Below are positions 12,101 through 20,400 of a stretch of DNA of 64,000 nucleotides, piece after piece. The stretch is from NCBI GenBank assembly GCA_000727475.1, contig KL647309.1, positions 2,066,289 to 2,130,288 of the forward strand. Direction: 5' to 3'. The stretch comes from Sarcocystis neurona. Taxonomy: Eukaryota; Apicomplexa; Conoidasida; Eucoccidiorida; Sarcocystidae. How positions within the stretch are numbered: position 1 is the first letter of the stretch; every line of letters starts with the position of its first letter. The position numbers were made by a program, and so were the translations under genes. The notes under the pieces were generated by a model. It saw only the letters and a list, made by a program, of their open reading frames with translations, did not search any database and had not been told where the DNA came from.

Positions 12101-15100
12101 CAGCAGCAGAGTTGTCGGCGAGTCGTGACGGCGAAATGTCTCTGCGCTGCTGCAACGTAATACTTCCGCAAACACCAAACCCAGAAGCACCTTCTACCTC
12201 TCCTTCTCTCTATATATAAATATATACATGTACTCACACTTGGGTATGTGTGTATACACATGTGTGTATGTACGTAGATGTATACACGTATATACATATA
12301 TATGTTCACAAATATGTCTATGTGTGTGGGTTTGTGTGTATGGACATGGATATATATGTGTGTGTATATATATGTGTTCACATATGCGTGTGTAGGAACA
12401 GGTACGTATGTGCGGATATGCGTACAAAATACACAATATACAGATGTCTATGCAAGCGTGTGTGTACGTGTATGTATTTGTCCTCCTCTCGCTGTATCGG
12501 TGCTGCTGTGACGACTGCATGTGCGCGGGTGCCGCAGCAGAGGAACTTCGACGAAGCGACCGTTCTTCTTCGCGAGGCATCATCGCCTCTCCCTCCTGCG
12601 CTGCCTCATTTCTGCACGCCTCCTGCTGCTGCTGCCTGGGCTCGTTTTCGTTTGCTGCTGCTGCTGCTGGTATAGAGACACGCCTGTCCCCCGNNNNNNN
12701 NNNNNNNNNNNNNNNNNNNNNNNNNNNNNNNNNNNNNNNNNNNNNNNNNNNNNNNNNNNNNNNNNNNNNNNNNNNNNNNNNNNNNNNNNNNNNNNNNNNN
12801 NNNNNNNNNNNNNNNNNNNNNNNNNNNNNNNNNNNNNNNNNNNNNNNNNNNNNNNNNNNNNNNNNNNNNNNNNNNNNNNNNNNNNNNNNNNNNNNNNNNN
12901 NNNNNNNNNNNNNNNNNNNNNNNNNNNNNNNNNNNNNNNNNNNNNNNNNNNNNNNNNNNNNNNNNNNNNNNNNNNNNNNNNNNNNNNNNNNNNNNNNNNN
13001 NNNNNNNNNNNNNNNNNNNNNNNNNNNNNNNNNNNNNNNNNNNNNNNNNNNNNNNNNNNNNNNNNNNNNNNNNNNNNNNNNNNNNNNNNNNNNNNNNNNN
13101 NNNNNNNNNNNNNNNNNNNNNNNNNNNNNNNNNNNNNNNNNNNNNNNNNNCTCCTGCTGCTGCTGCCTGGGCTCGTTTTCGTTTGCTGCTGCTGCTGCTG
13201 GTATAGAGACACGCTGTCCCCCGTGCTGCTGCTGCTGCTCCTCCCTGCTGCTGCTGCTCCTCCCTGCTGCTGCTGCTCCTCCCTGCTGCTGCTGCTCCTC
13301 CCTGCTGCTGCTGTTGCTGCGTTCTCTTCTTCTTTCGCTGCAAAAAGGATCCCTTCTTCTCTCTGAAGGCGCTTCTCTTCTCTTCCTGCATCTCTCCTCC
13401 GCTTGTCGATCTACTTTCCCCACGTCCTCTATCTCTCTCTGTAATCTCTTCCGGTATGTCTCCGTCTCTGTGTGTCTCTCGGTATGTCTCTCCTTCTTCT
13501 GCATGTCTCTCGCTCTACGCGACCCCCGCGTCTTCTCCCTGGCCAACGACCAACTTGTGCTCCCCTGTCCCGGGCTTCTTCGTCTCGTCTCCCCATCTCC
13601 CCCTACTTCTCACTCGGTCCCTCACTTCTGCTGCTGCTCCTTCTTCTTCGACGCACGTCTCCTCTCTTTCTCTCTTCCTCTCCGCATGACGCGCGCACCT
13701 CCTGCTCCTCCACATTCCCTGCGTCTCCTCCTCTGTCTCGCACTCTTTCGCTCTGCTGCTGCACGTCTTTTTTGCTCCTTTCTGTCTCTCTGTCGCTCAC
13801 TGCTGCCCCTCGCTTTCCTCGCGTCGCTCGCGCGAGGCTGCTGTTCTTACCTGCCATCATTCTGCCGGGCAGCCGAGGCCGCCGCAGCGGCAACAGCAGC
13901 AGGTGGATTGTAGTAGCGAACAACTCGAGCAGCCATTCCCGGGTTTTGCAGCAGCAGGGGATGCTGCTCCACGTATTCAAAGACTGCTACCGGCGCGTCG
14001 TCGCGCAGAGATAAATCTGCAGGGCACTGAAAGTAGTGCGCCGCATGCTGCGGGTGACGACCTGTTGTTGCTGTCGCGGCAGCTGCTGCTGCGCCAGCTC
14101 TTCCCGCGCTTCCTGCAACGCCAGGCCAGGCCGAAGGGAACGCGTAACGACCCAGGGCTTCCTCCCCGCCTTCCCAGCTGCTGCTGCTGCTCCTGCTGAT
14201 GTCACCCTTGCTCCTTTTCCTTCTTTCTTCTCCTGCCGCTGCGTCTCCGCCTTCTTCGACTTGCTTCTTCTGTCCCCCGGTGCCCCCGCCGGATTTGCTG
14301 CTGCTGCTGCTGCCGTCCGAAATCTCCGACGCCGAGTCCACGGAAGCAGCCGCCGTTGCTGCCGGTCCCCCGCCACCTCCCCCTTCCCCGCCCGCTGCTG
14401 CTGCTGCGAGGTGCTGCTGCTGCTGCGCCGCCGCCCCGTCTAGCCGTGCCCGACTCAGCACTTCGCTTCGCTCCGGTGGTCTACGCCACGCACCAAACAC
14501 GCGCCACCACCAACAGCAGCAGCAACAGTAACAGCAAAGCAGCAACAGCAACAGCAGCAACAACAGCAACGCCGCCGAGCATGTTTTCGTGCGAGACAGA
14601 CAGAGAGAGAGTGACGTATGTGTGAATGTGGGTAGATGCGGCAACGCCGACGTAAAAGCGATGGCACCGCGGTGAAAATTGAGGAAAGGAAGGGAAGCAC
14701 AGGCAACAAAGGCTTGCACTTTTACTCCCGTATACGTCTCTGCATACACACACATGTACACGTATATGTATGCACATAAATGTGGATGAATCTCTATACA
14801 CATATACGCTTCGATATATATATATATATATATATGCGTATAGATAGATAGAACCACGAATAGATCAACGCAGCTCTATACATATATACACGCTACAGGG
14901 ATCCATAAAAGTATATGTATACACCTATGCAAGAGGATGCAGTTTTAAACGGATGCATGCACGGGTACGACCTTGTTGTGTATGATAGAGAAGTTTGTGT
15001 GTATATATATGTGTTTATGAATGAGGTGCAGAAACACGGTTGCGTGTAGAGAGGAAGAACAGTAGACGTGTTCGGAGAGGAGAGCTGGTGAAGGAAAAGG

Positions 15101-15632
15101 GGCAACGGGAGACGGCGAGAAGAAGAGAAGCAGCTGCTGCAGCAGTGAAGGGAAAAAAGAGAACTTCCACAGCAGCGCAGCCGCAGCAGTAGATCAACCA
15201 CATCTGCAGCCCAAGCGGAGCTGGCGCGCAACAAACAACGGCAGCAGCATCGCACCAGCAGCACCGCACCAGCAGCAGCACCGCAGCAGAGCAGCAGCAG
15301 CAGCACCGCACCAGCAGCCCCGCACCGGCAGCAGCAGCAGAGCAGCATAGAGCGGTGAGGGCGTGCTTACAAGACAACCCAGGGCGTTCGTTCGGGAAGG
15401 AGGGGAGGTGCAGCAACGGTTTTCCTTTTCCACTTCCTTTCAGCAGCGGCGACTGCATGTGGGGCCGCCGTGCCCGGCTTTTCCTTTTTCTGCTGCAGCT
15501 GCTGCAGCACGAGGCCGCAGCGGAAGTCCGGCCGATGAAAACGCAGCATCGCCACTCTGCCCGTCACCCCGGCGACCGGGTGAACCCCCTGCATTTCAAA
15601 GGCGAACTTCGTATGCAGCAGAGGCTGCCCGC
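1..15632 (-). CDS. TAF1: TFIID subunit TAF1 (multi-exon, 3' end beyond the window)
   Basis: TAF1 is the scaffold subunit of general transcription factor TFIID in the nucleus. Proposed exons in transcript order are 15632-15371, 14480-13851, 10199-9752, 8838-8621, 7894-6654, 6573-4991, 4104-3991, 770-678 and 106-1. Intron phases agree at every join. Conserved DUF3591 landmarks appear in family order: LRFHRPDF, LSLRDDAPVAVFEYVEQHP, the SPFLG-like LGPFGEL, LFKAPVYPH, TDFILVRTR, YTVGQCEPRLDVPPPNSK, PETICCLEAAHAALFRLK, TPWHLAHECREVLQNKG, FGDPSGGRGEGVSLVRR and LRKLSMQELRRRLLQYGV. A TAF1-type zinc knuckle C-x2-C-x4-H-x6-C follows, split by an intron (CRACGQAGHIASNV then NCPLY). Ala/Gly/Gln tracts interrupt the conserved blocks. 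The family usually has C-terminal bromodomain(s), which would lie left of the window. The equivalent of the segment just upstream of the knuckle was not found, so an exon between 4104 and 4991 may be missing. The 5' end is also unresolved. Confidence 0.85.
107..677. other. TAF1 intron, purine-rich on the plus strand
   Basis: The segment has GAAGAA and CAGCAG tracts on the plus strand, that is, pyrimidine/CTG tracts in the sense of TAF1. It is bounded by GTAAGT and a pyrimidine-rich acceptor. Confidence 0.6.
678..770 (-). CDS. TAF1: TAF1 zinc-knuckle exon, first part
   Basis: Thirty-one codons lie between CCGCTGCAG and GTT|GTAAGT. CRACGQAGHIASNV supplies two Cys and the His of the knuckle. 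The last Cys is in the next exon, so the finger is split by an intron. Confidence 0.8.
771..3990. other. TAF1 intron with CTG tracts, CATATA microsatellite and two palindromic motifs
   Basis: Contents: CAG/CTG runs (800-1200), pyrimidine-rich tandem units with CCGCCTTCCTTCCTCC (about 1655-1775), a CATATA-rich block (2220-2550), GTGTAC palindromes at 2145-2158 and 2837-2849, and a second TATA-rich patch (3190-3390). No exon was recognised in it, but one could be hidden. Confidence 0.5.
2220..2550. repeat. CATATA-type microsatellite
   Basis: Degenerate (CATATA)n with ACACATAC interruptions. It gives spurious Tyr/Ile/His reading frames on both strands. Confidence 0.85.
3991..4104 (-). CDS. TAF1: TAF1 charged helical exon
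   Basis: Thirty-eight codons lie between acceptor GCATCAG and donor AAG|GTACGC, phase 0 at both ends. The peptide (ADEEEIERRELAVLRRRQEA...) matches in character the charged coiled segment that precedes the zinc knuckle in TAF1. Confidence 0.6.
4991..6573 (-). CDS. TAF1: TAF1 exon, LRKLSMQEL helix and low-complexity linker
   Basis: It starts with the TAF1 helical segment LRKLSMQELRRRLLQYGV and RALPRWDQVALVRQ. A long Gly/Ala tract, then LRAEEYEEKLQLILRRQ and an acidic EEEEEE stretch, follow as in other TAF1 proteins. A donor GAG|GTAACG at 4990 ends it in phase 0. If that donor is not used, the frame stops at 4889. Confidence 0.75.
6654..7894 (-). CDS. TAF1: TAF1 exon ending the DUF3591 core
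   Basis: It begins at GCCCAG|ATACGTGG behind a C16 tract and joins as AG+A (ALR|YVAEKNVNELKKIKEL). It carries PETICCLEAAHAALFRLK, TPWHLAHECREVLQNKG and GFGDPSGGRGEGVSLVRR, separated by Ser/Gly/Ala inserts. The downstream motif lies in another frame. An 80-nt intron (6653-6574, GTGCGC to TTGCAG) would reconcile the frames; a repeat-length indel in the assembly is the alternative. Confidence 0.8.
7917..7932. repeat. G16/C16 homopolymer
   Basis: A 16-base G tract on the plus strand. In TAF1 sense it is a C tract just upstream of the exon acceptor at 7895. Confidence 0.9.
8034..8210. repeat. purine-rich tandem repeat in a TAF1 intron
   Basis: GACACAGGGAAGGGCAG recurs at 8034, 8091 and 8142 (spacing 57 and 51) inside a GAGACRG-rich stretch that continues to about 8340. 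Confidence 0.75.
8621..8838 (-). CDS. TAF1: TAF1 exon with the FLRP and YTVGQ-PNSK motifs
   Basis: The acceptor is GGAATACAG and the donor CTCAG|GTATAA (phase 2). VFLRPLVYPP is followed by a short acidic Gly-rich insert and then YTVGQCEPRLDVPPPNSK, the core of DUF3591. It joins cleanly to the preceding exon (...DACR|VFLRP). Confidence 0.88.
9752..10199 (-). CDS. TAF1: TAF1 exon with the LFKAPVY and TDFILVR motifs
   Basis: It joins the previous exon as AG+C (Ser) and ends at a strong donor AGG|GTGAGT in phase 0. The family block (LGPFGEL ... LFKAPVYPH ... TDFILVRTR) is interrupted by a Gly/Gln-rich insert of about 60 residues. Confidence 0.85.
10606..10814. repeat. three palindrome-centred repeat units
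   Basis: GGTGTACGTACAC(C) occurs at 10606, 10714 and 10801. Each copy is preceded by ACACAC and a TAT or CTCTG, and two are followed by AGGAT. The spacing is 108 and 87 bases. Confidence 0.8.
12694..13150. other. assembly gap (457 N) flanked by the same sequence
   Basis: About 72 bases to the left (12622-12693) are repeated almost exactly to the right (13151-13222), differing by one base near the end (CACGCCTGTC versus CACGCTGTC). The gap therefore sits in a tandem repeat, or two contigs overlap here. Confidence 0.9.
13226..13315. repeat. 18-bp CTG-rich tandem repeat
   Basis: CTGCTGCTGCTCCTCCCT is repeated about five times immediately right of the gap. All frames stay open (Leu, Cys or Ala runs on plus; Gln/Ala/Ser on minus). 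Confidence 0.8.
13851..14480 (-). CDS. TAF1: TAF1 exon with the EYxEQxPLLxxxGM block
   Basis: The acceptor is GGCGTAG and the donor AG|GTAAGA. The exon enters after two bases of a codon and leaves in phase 2. The first two thirds is Gln/Ala/Gly/Ser-rich and basic. The end carries SLRDDAPVAVFEYVEQHP and LLLQNPGMAARVVRYYNPP, the most recognisable TAF1 signature in the window. Confidence 0.85.
15371..15632 (-). CDS. TAF1: TAF1 exon with the FHRP motif
   Basis: The acceptor is a pyrimidine tract ending GTCGACAG, and the donor is TT|GTAAGC. The exon enters in phase 1 and leaves in phase 2. The peptide includes HTKFAFEMQGVHP and VAMLRFHRPDF, which match the TAF1 block just before the conserved FHRP. 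An earlier exon is required, because this one starts with two bases of a split codon. Confidence 0.75.
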
Positions 15633-17204
15633 CTGTCGACAGCCAGAGAGACACAGAAGAAAGACAAGAAAGAGAAGAAGAAGAGGAACGTAACTCGAAC
15701 AGAAGGGGAGACACACATAGAGACAACGGAAGGAAACGGAGAGAAGACACCGCGTTCCCGTCCGCAGTAGCTTCTCTGCAGGAGGGACTGCGCGTCTACG
15801 CAAAAAGGCACACTCCCTCAACAAAATTGACTTCTTGTCTTCCAGGCTTCTTCCTCTCTGTTCCCTTCCTTGTCTCCCTGAGTCACACTGCAGCTGCCTC
15901 GTGAAGTGCGCAGAGGCGCTGCTGGCCGCGTTTTCGCGGCGTGCAGCAGCTTTTCTCCCTTTTCTCGAAGAAGTTCCACTGGGGTGCGCTCGTCAAACGT
16001 TGTTGCAGACCCCGGGGTTCTGCGGAGACGCGTGTGTGTCTTTTCTCCAGCAGCACGAGCAGCCACACACGCCCACACATGGCGACAGCGAGAGACCGGC
16101 CGGCAGCAGCCACGTGGAAGACCAGAGACACAGAGAGAGACGAGACAGCAAGAGAGAGCCCAAACAGGTCAACGTGCAAGTGCCGAGAGACAGATGGAAA
16201 GGAAGCAAGTAACGGAGAAGAGGCGAGCAGACCGAGGACACAGAAGGGTGGTGGGCAGTGTGAGATACAGAGACATCCGACCGAGAGAAGGAGACACACG
16301 GAGAGCAACGGAGACGGAGACGGCGGCAGAGACGGAGACGGCGACAGAGACGGAGAGACAGCGGAAGGTGACACAGAGAGGAGGTCGGAACGACGAGAAG
16401 AGCCGCCGCAGACGAGGAGAAGTGCGTGCTGTTCCCCTGCTGCTCGGCGATAGAGCGCTCCGCGGGTGAGGACTCTCCACGCGTATTAGAGTGAAGCAGC
16501 AAACACCGCTTCTTCACAGAAGGCGTCCACAGGCCGACAGAGAAACCCAACACATACATGTACAGGTGGCACCCTTTATGTATACGTGTACACAATATGT
16601 AGATGTATATTATATACACGTGTCTGCATACCCATCACATACACATCCTCACATACACACATACCCATTATACAGCTGCATATATGTGGGGCGCGACTGA
16701 AGCAGAGAAGGAAGAGAAGATGACAGAGAGGGGAAGCCAGAGAAGAAGAGACGGGGGCGCCCTCGCGCGAGCGATCCTCATACATGCATGTGTATCCATC
16801 TGTGCGCGCCCGTATCCCATACCACATACATATACATACGTCCACATGCGTATGGATGAGTATCAACCCTGCTGCTGAGTTCGAAACTGCCGCCAAACGA
16901 TGCCACCCACCCACACACACCTGCAGTTCACGAGGACGTGTCTGACGGACATAGATACATGCGTATACGTCCTTATATGTTGTATGCTGTTCACGTCGAG
17001 GAGGTAGGTCCACAGCAAACGTCCACCGATGGAGAGGTGCAGGAGACGCATGCGCGGGTGTGCGCGAGCAGCAGCTACGCCGTATAGCACAGAGAGACGG
17101 GGAGGAGACGGCCCGAGGAGGAGAGTCATGCGCAGCACCCCAAGGAGATAAATGTAGGAGACGGCAGTGGGGTAGACGACGGGAGACGTGCGTCTCCCTC
17201 TGCT
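15633..17204. other. intergenic / TAF1 5' region
   Basis: The region contains one candidate TAF1 exon (15889-16019), GAGACAG-rich sequence (16090-16400) and a TATA/CACATA block (16545-16690). The TAF1 start codon should lie here or slightly upstream but was not identified. The next minus-strand gene ends at 17205. Confidence 0.4.
15889..16019 (-). CDS. candidate earlier TAF1 exon
   Basis: This is an open stretch between an acceptor CTCCGCAG and a weak donor A|GTGTGACT. It leaves in phase 1, which fits the next exon. The peptide contains TFDERTPVELLREKGEKLL and is not itself diagnostic of TAF1. Other frames are also open, so this call rests only on phase and position. Confidence 0.25.
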
Positions 17205-17401
17205 TCACCCCGAAAAGACGTCTCGTCTCCGTTTTTCGTGACTTCCGCTGTTGACACGTGGCCGCCTGGCGCGAGGCGCTTCGTGTGCAGCAGCAGAAAC
17301 TGCCGACGGAGAAGCAGCCAAGAAGCTCTGCTGACTCGGCGTCGCTTCGCGCTCGACGACAGACCCCCCCCTGCCCGCACGCGCCCTTCTGCGCGGCGCT
17401 T
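17205..17401 (-). CDS. terminal exon, Arg-rich C-terminus
   Basis: Acceptor CCTGCGTAG is entered in phase 1, followed by 65 codons to TGA. The tail is Arg/Ser-rich (EAPRRRARAG ... HEKRRRDVFSG). Basic tails of this type often act in nuclear localisation, but that is inference. Confidence 0.45.
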
Positions 17402-20400
17402 CTACGCAGGTGGGCTCAAAAGAGGGAGACACCGAAGGGAGACGAAGTCCGCGAAGAAATCGACGAGGAAAGGAGGGGAGACGCGGCGGAGAAAATACAC
17501 ACAGAAGTACGCCGCCTGTCCATATCACGGAAAAGCAGGTGGAGCGGCCTATCTGTCACATATACGTATTCACTCGCGCATGCGGATATACTACATAGCA
17601 GCGCGTGCCACCCCTGCGTACTTCTCTCCATATATATGCATATACGCCATGTGTATACATCTCACAGACACATATATGCATACCACCACACAGAGAGCGA
17701 CAGTGCCTTCTCTACAGACATACTTGGAAAATAGACACATGGAGCATGTGCTGCGGCACATACGTGGGTGTACAAAGAAATGCATGCGTCCGGAGACGCG
17801 GCCGGAAAGGTGACTCTACTACGCATGCACACACGTCTGTATGGAGAGACAGGAGGGGGAGACGGAAGGCGAAGGAGACGGCAAGGAGGACTCCTAACAG
17901 GTACCCCGCGCGCCTACCTCGGACCCCCTGCTCCTTTGTGCGAGCGTGCATGCTTCGCGTTTGTTGGAAAGAGTCAAACGAGGTGTCCAGGCGAAGCAGC
18001 AAACTTCCTTTCTTCTCTTTGAGAGAGTACTCGCTCAAAGTCAGCGCAAACTCCTGCAGGGGACTTCGAGTCTTCATGCACCTGTTCTCCTGCTGTTGAA
18101 AACGCAGAACAAAACGACGTCTTGCCAGTGGAACACGAAACAGACACCTCCCACAGCAGCAGGTGATACGACTACTCCAGCAGCAGCAGACGGTGGTCCG
18201 GCGGCTGCGGAAAAAGACGACTCAGCACCAGCAGCAAAAGACCCACACCAGCAGCAGATGATTCGCAGCAGCAGCAGATCCCCCCGGAGCAGCAGCAGGT
18301 GATCCAGCAGCAGCAGCGGCGAATCAGCGGCTACGCAGAGACGAGGAGCTGCAGCCGAAACAAGATGAACAGCAGGAGAAGAAACAGGAGCAGCGACAGC
18401 AGCAGCAGCAAATAAACTGAAGTCCAACAGAAGCTCGGAGCAGAAGAAATCACAGCAGCAAGTAAAAATGTCCCAGCTGCGAGAGGAACCCAAACAGCAA
18501 CGTCGGTGTGGTGGACAGCGAAAGAGACAGAGACAGGGAGACAAGAAGAAATCGTGGAGAAGCAGGCGGTGCAGGGCAGAGGACGGTCGCATGGAAGAGC
18601 GTGGCAGCAAGAGTATCGGCACCAGCAAGACAGGAGGACGAAGAAGTGGAGCACCTGCATCGCGGAACAGAGACAAGCAGCAGCGACAAGAAAAGCGACA
18701 GTCGCGGCAGTGCCACGACCCATGTGCAACAGCAGCAGAAACATGACAAGATGCTGCAGAACGAGCGGCAGTACGAAAGCAGCAAGAGCAGCAGAAACGG
18801 CACAAACGGCTGCAGCAGCAACAGCAGCAGCAGCAAGAGGCGAAGCAGTAGCGGTGGAGCAGCAAGAGTGACACCAGCAGGTGAAAGAAGCGAAGCAAGT
18901 TACCTCAGCAGCAGCCATCGCGTGCAGCTCGAGAGCCGTCTTCCCTTGCTTTACGAGTTCAATACGTCGCTGTTTATCCAACTTCAGCACTTCCTAAGAA
19001 GCATCAGCAGCAGGAAATCAAACAGCAGCGCCCAGTGAAAAACAGCAACAGCAGCAGGCGAGACACCACGAACAGCAGCACACCGGCAACAGCAGCACAC
19101 CGGCAGCAGCAGCACACCGGCAGCAGCAGCACATCGCACAGTCGCCGCAAAAAACAGAAACTCAAAACGAGGCGCAGCAGCGGCAGAGGGGAGCGGGCAG
19201 CAACAACAAATGCATCAGTCAGTCGCGTCAGCAGCAGCACCGGCTCTGCAGCAGGAAGCGCAACAGCGGCGCCGATAGCAGCAGCAGCCGCAGGGCAGCG
19301 GTACTGCCACCCCACGCACCAACAGCAGAAGCCGTCCCGTCGCAGGCAGCAGCAGCAAGAGCAGCGAGGCGGAATCCGCAGCGACGTGCTTCTTCAACCG
19401 CCTCTTGATAAAATTGCACTTCTCCCGTCTGCGGTAAACTTCTGCGCATGGACGGGTTCATACCGACGCACGTACAGCAAATATCTGCTGTTGCAGTTCC
19501 ACACACCTCCACACGACGTGAACAACAGCAACTGCAGCACCGTCAGGAAATCGCGAACGCATGCACCAGCCGTCCTCGGAAGAAGACACGCGGCAGCAGG
19601 CCCATCGCCATCCCTCATGCAGAGGCACAGACACAGAACACAGACAGACGAAGGTAGACAGACAGAGACAGAAAGACAGAGACAGAGAAAGACAGACACA
19701 CACACACACATAGACGTCTGCTCTAGGTCGACCGCCAGGGCGAACAAATATAAATATATGCACACACATATATACATATATATATATCCATGTATGTATA
19801 TATACGACGCATACACGGGCACGTGTTCGCGTTTGCGTCAGAAAAACCAAGAGATGATAACCTAGACACTGGAAGTCCTGTGGCGCCGGGGGTACGGCTC
19901 TCCTGCTCCTGGAGTTGCTGCTGCTGCTGTTGCTGCGGATTTACGTACCTGCTTGGCTTTTCTTCTCAAGCGCAGCGCAGCAGTGCGAGACACGCCGGCG
20001 AGGGCTGCGTCAGACGCGAAGAAGACCCCAGCGGCGGCAGCAGCCGAATCTGCCGCTGCTCCTCCTGTTGTTGCCCCTGCTCCTGCTCCTCCTCCGTCTG
20101 TTGCTGCTGCTGCTTCGGATGACGCAGGCTGCTGCTGCTGCTGTCGCTGGCCTTCCCCGGCCGTCTCCGAGGCTTCTTCTTCCTCCTGCGCAGTTCACAC
20201 CCTCGCACGTGTCCAGCATTTGCCTTCTCACACATAACTACATACACACGCCTATATGCATATAATTATAGATAGGCACCGGAGTGTTTGTGCGGTGAGA
20301 GGCACGTCCGCAAAGTGCACGGGTGTATACCGCAGTGCGCAGGCTACTAGAACCGTGTGACAGGGAAGATAAACGAAAACCATCTCATTCTGACGTGTAG

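Larger units (their letters stand above)
10200..13850. other. large TAF1 intron with palindrome units, GA-rich tract, TATA repeat and N gap
   Basis: The 3.65-kb interval between phase-matched TAF1 exons holds three palindrome-bearing units (10570-10830), a CATATA block (10925-11110), a GAGACAG-rich tract (about 11330-12060), a TATA/GT block (12205-12480) and the assembly gap. A minus-strand Ala/Gln/Glu-rich frame flanking the gap could be a further exon, but the exons on either side already join in phase without it. Confidence 0.6.

Noticed and set aside
16863..17138. Minus-strand ORF containing MRLLHLSIGGRLLWTYLLDV
   Set aside because: Looks mildly protein-like but has no phase-matched neighbours; could be a TAF1 5' exon, evidence insufficient.
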